NCBI RefSeq assembly: GCF_021026345.1
Contig: NZ_JAJNCZ010000004.1
Location: forward strand, 124,001 to 188,000
Origin: Rhizobium sp. GN54
GTDB lineage: Bacteria > Pseudomonadota > Alphaproteobacteria > Rhizobiales > Rhizobiaceae
Reading direction: 5' to 3'
Length of the DNA: 64,000 nucleotides
In this document: one piece after another, positions 26,904 to 34,401 of the stretch
How positions within the stretch are numbered: position 1 is the first letter of the stretch
How the letters are laid out: each line of letters starts with the position of its first letter
Notes under the pieces: model-generated
The model's database searches: none
Seen by the model: only the letters and a program-made list of their open reading frames with translations
What the model was told of the DNA's origin: nothing
Made by a program: the position numbers and the translations under genes

Positions 26904-27581
26904 TCACGAGCGCGGCGCCTGCTCCGCCAGGATGCGCACCTGCCGCAGCGTATTCTCGCGGCTTCGCGCCAGGTGATGGACCAGAGCCTGCACGGTCTGC
27001 TGCCTGTCCCCTGCGGTGATCGCGTCGAGGACGGCCCCGTGCTCGTCGACGGACCTTTCATAGTCCCCGGGCACGGACACGAACAGCGTATGGGTCTGCC
27101 CGAGGATGCGCGCATGCGCTTCCGAGATCGTGCGGATGCCGGCGGCTTCCACGAGGGTGCTATGGAACGCTCGGTCGTGGACCAGTGCCTGTGCGAGATC
27201 GTCGAGCGAGGTGCCTGCGGCAAACTGCCGATGCCTGTCCAGGCTCCGGGACAGGTCGCGACACAGCGTATCGGTCATCCGGCCGGTGTCGAAGGCGGCT
27301 TCGACGGCGCCTTTCTCGATCAGGATGCGGGCCGCGTACAGTTCCTCGACATCCTCTTCGCTGTAGCTGCGGACGACCATGCCGCGTCGCGTCGATGTCG
27401 CCACGAGTCCATCGGCCTCGAGCCTCAGGCAGGCTTCTTTCACCGGCGTCGGGCTGATCCCGAGATCGGCGGCGAGTTCGTTCGGCAGCAGCCGCCGGCC
27501 GCCGGGTAGCCGCCCGCTGACGATGCGCGCGCGAAGTTCCTGGTAGGCCTGCTCGGCCAGGGTGGTCCTGATCATGGTCAT
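26904..27581 (-). CDS. GntR-family regulator, FCD subgroup
   Basis: This 225-residue regulator has an N-terminal winged helix (LAEQAYQELRARIVSGRLPGGRRLLPNELAADLGISPTPVKEACLRLEADGLV) and an FCD ligand domain. It is divergent from the enolase-superfamily gene at 27701, with an AT-rich palindrome between them, and is probably its repressor. It ends 9 bases from the opposing tandem-domain GntR gene. A second in-frame ATG (MIRTT) lies two codons in. Confidence 0.9.
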   Translation of the reverse strand: MTMIRTTLAEQAYQELRARIVSGRLPGGRRLLPNELAADLGISPTPVKEACLRLEADGLVATSTRRGMVVRSYSEEDVEELYAARILIEKGAVEAAFDTGRMTDTLCRDLSRSLDRHRQFAAGTSLDDLAQALVHDRAFHSTLVEAAGIRTISEAHARILGQTHTLFVSVPGDYERSVDEHGAVLDAITAGDRQQTVQALVHHLARSRENTLRQVRILAEQAPRS

Positions 27582-27622
27582 GGCCGGAGAATCCGCCAGC
27601 CGTATCCGACAGGCAAGTAAAT

Positions 27623-27642
27623 AAATAAAAAATTTTTTATTT
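27623..27642. promoter_or_regulatory. 20-base AT palindrome in a divergent promoter region
   Basis: AAATAAAAAATTTTTTATTT is perfectly palindromic and stands out in GC-rich DNA. It lies 41 bases before the GntR start and 58 bases before the dehydratase start. It could be the operator, an UP-element or a bend site. Confidence 0.45.
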
Positions 27643-27700
27643 TTCGACTCGCTCGCCTTGCGCTAGGACTCTTGCCGAGGAAGAGGAGAGGAGAAGCCCG

Positions 27701-28819
27701 ATGAAGATCGCGTCAGTCGAGCCGTTCATTCTGCATCTGCCGCTGACGTCGGAGTCGATTTCGGATTCGACGCACAGCATCACGCATTGGGGCGTCGTCG
27801 GCACGAAGGTCGTGACCACCGACGGGCTGGTGGGCTACGGCTTCACCGGCACCCATGCCCACCTGCCGTCCGATCGGCTGATCACGGCCTGCATCCGCGA
27901 CTGCTATGCGCCGCTTCTGGTCGGCGAGGACGCAAACGACCATGCGCGGCTGTGGACCAAGCTTGCGCGCTATCCCGCCCTGCAATGGGTGGGCCGCGCC
28001 GGCATCACGCATCTGGCCCTGGCCGCGGTCGATGTCGCGCTGTGGGATCTCAGGGCGAAGAAGGCCGGGCAGCCGCTCTGGGCCTATCTCGGCGGCGCGC
28101 GAACGAACAGCCTGGAGGCCTACAACACCGATATCGGCTGGCTGTCGTTCCGGATGGAGACCCTGCTTGCCGGTGCGGCGAAGGCGGTCGAGGTGGACGG
28201 GTTCACTCGCCTGAAGATCAAGGTGGGGCACGACGATCCGAACACGGACATCGCCCGGCTTGCGGCCGTGCGCAAGCGGGTCGGATCGTCCGTGCGGATC
28301 GCCATCGACGGCAACGGCAAATGGGACCTGCCGACCTGCCAGCGCTTCTGCATGCAGGCGCGCGACCTCGACATCTACTGGTTCGAAGAGCCGCTCTGGT
28401 ACGACGACGTGGCCGGCCATGCCGCTCTTGCGCGCAGCACGGCCATTCCGATCGCGCTCGGCGAACAGCTCTATACGGTGGATGCCTTCAGTGCGTTCAT
28501 CTCGGCCGGGGCGGTGGCCTATGTGCAGCCCGACGTTACGCGGCTCGGAGGGGTGACGGAATATATCCAGGTCGCCGACCTCGCCCATGCGCACCGGCTG
28601 CCGGTGGTGCCGCATGCGGGCGAGATGAGCCAGGTGCATGTGCACCTGAGCTACTGGCATCCCGCCGCGACGATCCTGGAATACATTCCGTGGATCAAGG
28701 ACCACTTCGAGGAGCCGATCGACGTTCGCGACGGCGTCTACCGGCGGCCCGAGAAGCCCGGCGCAAGCACGACCGTGCTGGAAGAGAGTTTTGCGCGCTA
28801 TGGCAAGAGCATCGGCTGA
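27701..28819 (+). CDS. Enolase-superfamily (mandelate racemase/muconate lactonizing) protein, probable acid-sugar dehydratase
   Basis: This 372-residue protein has an N-terminal capping domain and a modified TIM barrel. Catalytic-type residues are K172-x-K174 (LKIKVG), metal ligands D203, E229 and E255, then D278 ([10 protein letters not shown]) and H305 (VPHAGEMS), with E327 (ILEY). This Lys plus Asp-His dyad pattern is that of mandelate racemase-group enzymes, many of which dehydrate aldonates or aldarates. GAGGAGAGG lies upstream. The specific acid sugar is unknown; the nearby TRAP and aldonate genes support the class. Confidence 0.85.
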   Translation: MKIASVEPFILHLPLTSESISDSTHSITHWGVVGTKVVTTDGLVGYGFTGTHAHLPSDRLITACIRDCYAPLLVGEDANDHARLWTKLARYPALQWVGRAGITHLALAAVDVALWDLRAKKAGQPLWAYLGGARTNSLEAYNTDIGWLSFRMETLLAGAAKAVEVDGFTRLKIKVGHDDPNTDIARLAAVRKRVGSSVRIAIDGNGKWDLPTCQRFCMQARDLDIYWFEEPLWYDDVAGHAALARSTAIPIALGEQLYTVDAFSAFISAGAVAYVQPDVTRLGGVTEYIQVADLAHAHRLPVVPHAGEMSQVHVHLSYWHPAATILEYIPWIKDHFEEPIDVRDGVYRRPEKPGASTTVLEESFARYGKSIG

Positions 28820-28849
28820 CCGGGACAGTGCCCCATCCCGGCAACGCGT

Positions 28850-29080
28850 TCAGTGCTTGCCGGGCAGGCCCTGGATCGCATAGCGGTGCAGGCGCGACGG
28901 GCTTGCGGCGGTGTCCCTGCCCAAGGCCGGTGCCGGATTGCCGGCGTCCGGCCCGGGCGTCTTCATGGCAACCGGCGATCTCTGCCGCTCGGCGCGGTCA
29001 GTGCTGGTGTCGAACACGGTCCATGGTCCGTCCGGCTCGCGCCTTTGCCCGTGAGGCGTGGGCCGCGCCACGGCGGTCAT
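28850..29080 (-). CDS. Possible small hypothetical protein coupled to its upstream neighbour
   Basis: A 76-residue reading frame begins with an ATG overlapping the stop codon of the 68-residue gene (ATGA), the arrangement of coupled genes, and fills an otherwise empty gap. It is polar and proline/arginine rich, with no signal or membrane segment. The stretch DGPWTVFDTSTDRAER is the only part that looks structured. I do not recognise it, and chance openness in GC-rich DNA is possible. Confidence 0.4.
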   Translation of the reverse strand: MTAVARPTPHGQRREPDGPWTVFDTSTDRAERQRSPVAMKTPGPDAGNPAPALGRDTAASPSRLHRYAIQGLPGKH

Positions 29081-29283
29081 TTGGGTTGTTCCGGCATGGT
29101 CAGGGTCAGGAAGCGGCGGAGGACGGAACGGGACGCGTCGTGCAGGGGACCGGCGAGCGGCTTCAGGTTGGCCGTCGTGTAGCCGGCGTTGTGAAGCATG
29201 TCCTTCAGGACGCGTGCGCTGATCTCGCCGGGAACGGGCTTGTCGCCCGTGCGGAACTCGATGTGATGGACATTGGAAGACAT
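29077..29283 (-). CDS. Small hypothetical protein, 68 residues
   Basis: The ATG at 29283 is preceded by a strong GGGAGGG. The protein is soluble and basic at its C-terminal end (HDASRSVLRRFLTL), beginning MSSNVHHIEFRTGDKP. No known domain is recognised. The clear ribosome-binding site and isolated position support a real gene. It may be translationally coupled to the frame that follows. Confidence 0.6.
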   Translation of the reverse strand: MSSNVHHIEFRTGDKPVPGEISARVLKDMLHNAGYTTANLKPLAGPLHDASRSVLRRFLTLTMPEQPK

Positions 29284-29451
29284 TGCGCCCTCCCTTTCAA
29301 ATGGGGGGAAACACCGCGTTTCCGCAGCGACGCCCGAAATCCTTGTTGCTGAGGGCGCAACAGTGCGCCCACGCGCCCCCCTTGGCAAGCGAACAATTAA
29401 GGTCAATGCGAGGCAGGCGAGGGGCTATTCCGCCACCGTCGAACCGGCGGA

Positions 29452-29481
29452 CTTGTTTTGAACACAATGGCCACCTATATG
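29452..29481 (+). promoter_or_regulatory. Candidate promoter of the upstream RNA element
   Basis: CTTGTTTTGAAC (29452-29463) is followed by CCTATATG (29474-29481). The same 12 bases recur before cspA. The boxes could be read as sigma-70 (TTGTTT-N17-TATATG) or as a heat-shock sigma-32 type (CTTG...CYTATNT); the sequence does not decide. Confidence 0.4.
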
Positions 29482-29552
29482 CCTGTCATCGGCATTGCTG
29501 ATGAGCGCTGGAATGCATCTGTCGCTCGCAATTGCCGTAGTCGCCGCCTGCC

Positions 29553-29628
29553 TTTGACCACGGATGTACTGGCACTGGAAGATAGGCGACCATAGGAAGG
29601 TCGGTGCGGTTTCGCCCCGACCTTTTTT
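29553..29628 (+). ncRNA. Candidate small RNA / orphan copy of the cspA 3' element
   Basis: The 20 bases at 29556-29575 (GACCACGGATGTACTGGCAC) are identical to 30158-30177 after cspA. About 20 bases later an intrinsic terminator (AAGGTCGG/CCGACCTT, 29597-29624) ends in TTTTTT. Here no gene precedes it, but a promoter-like stretch lies 75 bases upstream, so a short RNA of roughly 140 bases could be made. Confidence 0.5.
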
Positions 29629-29774
29629 ATATTGGCGGGTACTGTTCGAACAGGCGAACGTCTTCGCAAGATCTTCTGCCCGGCGCGAGAATATTCTCGG
29701 TTGCATGGGTCCGGATCTGCGCAGTCGACATCGAGTGTCCGGGACAAGCGGCGGGAAAATAAAACGTTTCCGCC

Positions 29775-29803
29775 CTTGTTTTGAACTGGTATTCCGCTAT
29801 CTT
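29775..29803 (+). promoter_or_regulatory. Candidate cspA promoter
   Basis: CTTGTTTTGAAC (29775-29786) and CTATCTT (29797-29803) resemble the promoter stretch 323 bases upstream. It would give a leader of about 120 bases before the cspA start, typical of cold-shock genes. Confidence 0.4.
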
Positions 29804-29928
29804 ATGTTTATCGAACCTTGCTAGCGACTCTTGTCCGCGGCCGAACGGCGCTTTCAGATATCCCTTCATCGTCGATAATTCAGATCGGTCATCGTGACCG
29901 GGCCCACAAGCGATTGAAAGGAATCGTT

Positions 29929-30138
29929 ATGAACACTGGAACCGTAAAGTGGTTCAACAGCACCAAGGGTTTTGGCTTCATCCAGCCGGATAACGGCAGC
30001 CAGGACGTCTTCGTGCACATTTCCGCCGTCGAGCGTGCCGGCATGCGTGGCCTGACCGAAGGTCAGAAGATCAGCTACGACATCGTGCAGGACAAGCGTT
30101 CGGGCAAGAGCTCGGCCGACAACCTGCAGGCCGCCTAA
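29929..30138 (+). CDS. cspA: Cold-shock protein CspA family
   Basis: This 69-residue single cold-shock domain ([23 protein letters not shown]) has RNP1 KGFGFI and RNP2 VFVHIS. It binds single-stranded RNA/DNA and acts as an RNA chaperone. The ATG at 29929 follows AAAGGA; upstream in-frame codons do not resemble the family. The 3' region holds the second copy of the structured element, ending in a strong terminator. Confidence 0.97.
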   Translation: MNTGTVKWFNSTKGFGFIQPDNGSQDVFVHISAVERAGMRGLTEGQKISYDIVQDKRSGKSSADNLQAA

Positions 30139-30157
30139 CGCGCTTCATTGCCCCCGT

Positions 30158-30228
30158 GACCACGGATGTACTGGCACGCCGGCGGCAATGCTAAGGAAGG
30201 TCGGGAGCAGTCCCGACCTTTTGTTTTT
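30158..30228 (+). ncRNA. cspA 3' structured element with intrinsic terminator
   Basis: The element opens with the same 20 bases as 29556-29575. It ends in a perfect 10-bp hairpin (AAGGTCGGGA-GCAG-TCCCGACCTT, 30197-30220) followed by TTGTTTTT. It clearly terminates cspA. The conserved 5' portion beyond the hairpin suggests an added function, such as a 3'-derived small RNA. Confidence 0.6.
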
Positions 30229-30429
30229 CGATCATCATGAGGCGCCGTCTCCGGTGCGGCATGTCCAGACATGCCTGATCGCGCAGGTTCTGCCAGCCGA
30301 TGTCGCGGGAGGGTTCGTCTCCTGGCCGCGAAAACGGCCACCGGTCGCCCCTGCGGAACGATCCTCCCGGGGCAATCCGTCCGCAATCAGGATCAGGAAA
30401 CGGCAGCACTGGCTGCGTAAGGAGATACT

Positions 30430-30669
30430 TTGCAGGTACTCGTCAGGGACAACAACGTCGAGCAGGCGCTTCGCGTACTGAAGAAGAAGATGCAGCGCGA
30501 AGGCCTCTTCAGGGAAATGCGGACACGCAGCGCCTATGAGAAGCCCTCGGAAAAGCGCGCGCGCGAGAAGGCCGATGCGATCCGCCGGTCCCGCAAGCTG
30601 GCGCGCAAGAAGGCACAGCGCGAAGGTCTTCTGCCCGCTCCGAAGAAAAAGGTCGCCCGTACCCGCTAG
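30430..30669 (+). CDS. rpsU: 30S ribosomal protein bS21
   Basis: This 79-residue, strongly basic protein begins with the family start [25 protein letters not shown] and has an extended Lys/Arg-rich C-terminus ([20 protein letters not shown]) as in rhizobial homologues. The start is TTG at 30430 behind AAGGAGA. It joins the 30S subunit during initiation. It lies downstream of cspA but is separated from it by a terminator and 200 bases. Confidence 0.96.
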   Translation: MQVLVRDNNVEQALRVLKKKMQREGLFREMRTRSAYEKPSEKRAREKADAIRRSRKLARKKAQREGLLPAPKKKVARTR

Positions 30670-30680
30670 CGGCCGAACAC

Positions 30681-30710
30681 AATGCAGCCCTCGTGGCTGC
30701 ATTCTTTTTT
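30681..30710 (+). terminator. Intrinsic terminator after rpsU
   Basis: AATGCAGCC-CTCGT-GGCTGCATT is a perfect 9-bp hairpin followed by CTTTTTT. The ribosome-binding site of the next small gene (AGGAGA) begins a few bases after the T-run, so expression of that gene depends on read-through or a promoter in this short gap. Confidence 0.85.
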
Positions 30711-30725
30711 GTCGAGGAGAACGGT

Positions 30726-30932
30726 ATGACCGTCACCAAGGAAGACCTCTTCAAGCCCGGGCAGAAGATGTCGGCGCAGGCAAAGGCCGACCAGACCAAT
30801 GCGACCGCGAGAGAGATCCTTGCGGCGGAAACCGTCGCGCGGGAAAAGAAGACCGAAAAGCTGCGGGCGCTTCGTCTGGCGCAGTCCGCCTCCGAGGCCC
30901 CGGTTGCCCCCAAGAAGGGCCGGCGCAAGTAG
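30726..30932 (+). CDS. Small basic hypothetical protein, 68 residues
   Basis: The ATG at 30726 follows AGGAGA. The protein is Lys/Arg/Ala rich and likely helical (KADQTNATAREILAAETVAREKKTEKLRALRLAQS), ending in KKGRRK, which suggests nucleic-acid or ribosome association. I recognise no named domain. It sits directly behind the rpsU terminator. Confidence 0.7.
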   Translation: MTVTKEDLFKPGQKMSAQAKADQTNATAREILAAETVAREKKTEKLRALRLAQSASEAPVAPKKGRRK

Positions 30933-31089
30933 CTTCCGAAGCCTCCCCGTCCGTTTCGCAAGACGCGCCGGACCGGTCCTTGCATCCTTCATGCCGGCGA
31001 TTGCCGCTCTCGCCATGCGTCCCGCGCGCGACAGGGACCAGAGCGCTCCCTCGCCAATGAGGCCGGCTCTCCTTGCCAGCGTTCCCGTG

Positions 31090-31791
31090 TCAGGCCAGTT
31101 GCCGGATGTCGCGACCGCCGACCAGCCGCATGGCCGATCTCTCGGGACAGAGATAGGGTGCGTCGTGATAGGCGATCGCGAGCGCCTGCGTCGTGCCGAA
31201 GATCGCGCTCAGACGCTTCCGTTCGGGGGCGTCGAGAATCTTGCCCAGGCGATCCAGTTCCCCCTTCAGCCAGTAGGCCCGGGCGGCGAATTCGTCGCTC
31301 GCGTGCAGGCCGACCCATTCCTTCAGCAGCGGATCGCTGATCGTTCCTGCCGCCGCCGCCTTCGACCAGGTCCAGCACATCCAGTCGGTTGCGAACATGG
31401 CGGCGATCGTGCCGTGATAGCCCCCGTCGCGGGCGATTGCGAGCAGGCCGTCGCGGAAATCGCCCACTTCGTGAATGTCGGTGTCGTAGGCGTCCGGGTC
31501 GATGCCGCGGGCCGCAAACGCTTTTTCGAAATAGGCCATTTTCCGGTTGGCGAGAGCATCGAGCACGCCGATCAGCCATCGCTTCTGCACGATCGTCTCG
31601 GCTCGGGCGGTGGCAAAGGAACAGATCGAGATCGTCGTGTCGGCGAAGGCGCGCTCGAAGACGAGGTAACGCTCGAAGACAGGCTTCGGCAGACAGTCCG
31701 CCTTGACGTCGGCAATGAAGCGGTGGCCGGCCATCTTGTCGAAGATGAGCCTGTTTTGCCGCAAGATCTGTTCGGAGAGTGTTTCCCACAT
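31090..31791 (-). CDS. TenA/THI-4/PqqC-fold protein
   Basis: This 233-residue all-helical protein of the TenA family opens with MWETLSEQILRQNRLIFDKMAGHRFI. TenA hydrolyses aminopyrimidines in thiamin salvage using a Cys nucleophile. By eye, that position (AAMFATDWMCWTW) holds Thr135 here, so classic thiaminase II activity is doubtful. No other thiamin gene is nearby. The start at 31791 follows GGGAAAG; the frame is open further upstream without family similarity. It is divergent from the iron-uptake operon. Confidence 0.75.
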   Translation of the reverse strand: MWETLSEQILRQNRLIFDKMAGHRFIADVKADCLPKPVFERYLVFERAFADTTISICSFATARAETIVQKRWLIGVLDALANRKMAYFEKAFAARGIDPDAYDTDIHEVGDFRDGLLAIARDGGYHGTIAAMFATDWMCWTWSKAAAAGTISDPLLKEWVGLHASDEFAARAYWLKGELDRLGKILDAPERKRLSAIFGTTQALAIAYHDAPYLCPERSAMRLVGGRDIRQLA

Positions 31792-31979
31792 ATTGCTTTC
31801 CCAGGGCCGGAAGGGCGGTTGCAAAGAACGTCTGCAACGCAGGTGTGGTCGCCCGGGTTCCACTGCATGCCGCCTTTTCTTGCGCGGTGAGGCCGTGCTC
31901 CGACGTTCGGCGACGCAACCGTCCACAACCTTTCCTGCCGGTCAGGGCGATGTGTCGCAGGGAAAATTATGTCGGATGA

Positions 31980-32008
31980 TTGACTTGAAACTTTGTTATG
32001 CCTAATAC
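31980..32008 (+). promoter_or_regulatory. Promoter of the siderophore-uptake operon
   Basis: TTGACT (31980-31985) and TAATAC (32003-32008) are separated by 17 bases, close to sigma-70 consensus. The iron-responsive box begins two bases downstream. Confidence 0.6.
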
Positions 32009-32009
32009 C

Positions 32010-32024
32010 TGAGAAAAATTGTCA
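32010..32024. promoter_or_regulatory. Iron-responsive operator (RirA type, TGA-N9-TCA)
   Basis: TGA (32010-32012) and TCA (32022-32024) with exactly nine bases between match the IRO motif described for RirA-controlled iron genes of rhizobia. It covers the predicted transcription start of a TonB receptor gene, so iron-replete repression is the natural reading. Confidence 0.6.
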
Positions 32025-32113
32025 TCAATCTTTTCCTGCCAGAAAATGCTATACATATCAGTATTTTAGCAGGGAATTGATTGCTCATATCCGTGAATGA
32101 AAGGAATTGCGCC

Positions 32114-34276
32114 ATGGTGCTTCGATCGACCACTCCTGTCTCTCCGGACAAAGGCGCATCGAAGCGAAAGCCAGGCGGAAAACGGCATATCTGGGTTGCG
32201 CTGCTGTCGAGTTCAGCGCTTCTGGCACCGCTTCCGGCCATCGCGCAATCCGCCGGTGATGCCGGCTCCAGCACCACGCTTGAGACGATCACGGTCGAGG
32301 GTGGCGGGCAGACCGCCATCGGGCCCGATACTTCGATCGTGGCCAAGGACACCTCGACGGGTAGCAAGACCGATACGCCGCTTCTGGACCTGCCGGGTTC
32401 GGTATCCGTCGTGACCGAACAGGAAATGCGCGAACGGGGCGTCCAGACGCTCGATCAGGCCCTTTCCTACACGGCGGGCGTTTCCACCGATATCTACGGC
32501 TCCGACGATCGCTACGACTTCTACCTGATCCGCGGCTTCTACAGCGGCGGCAGCAAGTATCGCGACGGCCTGCCGATCCGCACCCAGAACTTCACCACCA
32601 GCCGACTGGAGCCCTATGGCATGCAGCGGATTGAGGTGCTGAAGGGATCCACCTCGTCCCTGTTCGGCCTGAACGGCCCCGGCGGCATCGTCAACGCGAT
32701 CACCAAGCGGCCGCAGGCCGGTACGTTCGGCGAAGTCTACACGACGCTCGGCGACGACCATGTCGAGACCGGCACCGACTTCGGCGGCGTGCTCGACGAG
32801 AACGGCGACTGGAGCTATCGCCTGACCGCGAAATGGCAGGACGGCAACAACGGCGCCGACTTCACCGACGACGACCGCCTCTACATCGCGCCCGCGCTGA
32901 CCTGGAATCCGACGGATGCCACCACCTTCACGATCCTGACCGACTACAACAAGCGCGACGGAAGCCCCGGAACCTCGATCCCGCTGGGGTCGGGCCTGGA
33001 CACGAAGACCTTCCTGGGCGAGCCCGATTTCAACAACATGGACACGATCGAGCGGAATATCGGCTACTCGTTCGAACATGACTTCGGCAACGGCCTGCAG
33101 TTCCGCCAGGTGGCCCGCCATACCAATCTCGACCTGGATTACGAGACGGTCTACGGCGCGTCCGCCGATCCGAGCGCGCGGCGTACCGCCTTTGCCGTTT
33201 ACGGCGAACTCGAAAGTTTCGCGATCGACAACCAGCTGCAATACGATGCCAGCTTCGGCCGGTTCGACAGCCGCACGCTGCTCGGTCTGGAATATACGCG
33301 AACGACAACGGACGAGACGCGGTACGACGGCACTGCCGACGGCATCGACATCTACAATCCCAGCTTCTGCGGCGTCGAATGCATTACCTGGGCATCGGTC
33401 TCCAATTCCGACTTCGGGATGACCACGAAGTCGGTCTATCTTCAGGAGGAACTGACCTTCGACGACCGCTGGATCCTGACGCTCGGTGGTCGCTACGACC
33501 ACGTGGATTCGTCCACCGGGTCGAGCGCCGGCTCCTACAGCGCCACGGACGAGGCCTTCACCAAGCGCGTCGGCCTTACCTACAAGGCAACGAGCGAAAT
33601 CTCGCTCTATGCCAACTACTCCGAATCCTTCGAGCCCGTCGGCGCCAACCGCACCTCCTTCACCAGCCCGCCGCAGCCGCAGGAAGGCGAACAGTACGAG
33701 GTCGGCGTGAAGTATGCGCCGACGGCCGTCGACGCTCTGTTCACGCTCGCCTTCTTCGATCTCACCCAGAACAACGTCGCGCAGTGGAACGCCACCTATA
33801 CCGAGCAGATCCAGATCGGCCAGGTCAACGTCCGCGGCGTCGAGCTGGAGGGCAAGGTCGCGGTGACAGACAGAACCAACCTGACGCTCGCCTATTCCTA
33901 CTGGGATCCGAAGATCGAGAAGGACCTCAACCCGGCACTGGTCGGCAATCAGCCGGAGCGCGTGCCCAACCATCTCGCCTCGATCTGGGCCGACTACACG
34001 ATCCCTGGCAACGGCACGATCGGCGACGTGACCCTCGGCCTCGGCGCGCGTTTCGTCGGCAAGACCTATGGCGACATCGCCAACACGACCGAACTGGCGT
34101 CTCGCACGGTCTTCGACGCGGCGCTCAACTACAAGGTGACGGAGAACGCGTCGCTCCAGGTCAACGCGACCAACCTGTTCGACAAGGAATACGTCACCCA
34201 TGTCGACACATGGAGCAACAGCGCCTGGTATGGCGATCGCCGCACGGTGACGGCGACGCTGCGCTATACGTGGTAA
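32114..34276 (+). CDS. TonB-dependent siderophore receptor
   Basis: This 720-residue outer-membrane receptor has a signal peptide (WVALLSSSALLAPLPAIAQ) and a TonB-box-like TLETITVEG near residues 62-70. A plug domain follows (LLDLPGSVSVVTEQEMRERGVQTLDQALSYTAGV; IEVLKGSTSSLFGLNGPGGIVN), then a 22-strand barrel ending in an aromatic residue (LRYTW). There is no N-terminal signalling domain, so sigma-factor signalling is not expected. AAGGA precedes the ATG at 32114. The following ABC genes should carry the same ferric siderophore across the inner membrane. Confidence 0.93.
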   Translation: MVLRSTTPVSPDKGASKRKPGGKRHIWVALLSSSALLAPLPAIAQSAGDAGSSTTLETITVEGGGQTAIGPDTSIVAKDTSTGSKTDTPLLDLPGSVSVVTEQEMRERGVQTLDQALSYTAGVSTDIYGSDDRYDFYLIRGFYSGGSKYRDGLPIRTQNFTTSRLEPYGMQRIEVLKGSTSSLFGLNGPGGIVNAITKRPQAGTFGEVYTTLGDDHVETGTDFGGVLDENGDWSYRLTAKWQDGNNGADFTDDDRLYIAPALTWNPTDATTFTILTDYNKRDGSPGTSIPLGSGLDTKTFLGEPDFNNMDTIERNIGYSFEHDFGNGLQFRQVARHTNLDLDYETVYGASADPSARRTAFAVYGELESFAIDNQLQYDASFGRFDSRTLLGLEYTRTTTDETRYDGTADGIDIYNPSFCGVECITWASVSNSDFGMTTKSVYLQEELTFDDRWILTLGGRYDHVDSSTGSSAGSYSATDEAFTKRVGLTYKATSEISLYANYSESFEPVGANRTSFTSPPQPQEGEQYEVGVKYAPTAVDALFTLAFFDLTQNNVAQWNATYTEQIQIGQVNVRGVELEGKVAVTDRTNLTLAYSYWDPKIEKDLNPALVGNQPERVPNHLASIWADYTIPGNGTIGDVTLGLGARFVGKTYGDIANTTELASRTVFDAALNYKVTENASLQVNATNLFDKEYVTHVDTWSNSAWYGDRRTVTATLRYTW

Positions 34277-34328
34277 GGGAAGCCTTGACCGGGGCAGGCC
34301 TGCGCGTCTGCTCTACCGGATATCGATC

Positions 34329-34351
34329 CTGCCGGCCCTCGGGGCCGGCAG
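34329..34351 (+). promoter_or_regulatory. Stem-loop between receptor and binding-protein genes
   Basis: CTGCCGGCC-CTCGG-GGCCGGCAG is a perfect 9-bp hairpin without a T-run, 52 bases after the receptor stop codon. It may reduce expression of the ABC genes relative to the receptor. Confidence 0.5.
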
Positions 34352-34401
34352 ATGCATTCGGCGGACCGGCAGACGCGGGCCGCCGCGACGAAGGATACGA
34401 G

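Larger units (their letters stand above)
29284..29928. other. 645-base intergenic region upstream of cspA
   Basis: No convincing coding sequence. It contains two similar promoter stretches (29452-29481 and 29775-29803) and a small structured element with terminator (29553-29628). The segment 29804-29928 is the long leader expected of a cold-shock gene. AT content rises near 29745-29820. Confidence 0.5.
31792..32113. other. 322-base divergent intergenic region upstream of the TonB receptor
   Basis: Its right half (31965-32090) is AT-rich and contains the promoter and iron box listed separately, leaving a leader of about 100 bases. The left half upstream of the TenA-like gene shows nothing I can name. 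Confidence 0.5.
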
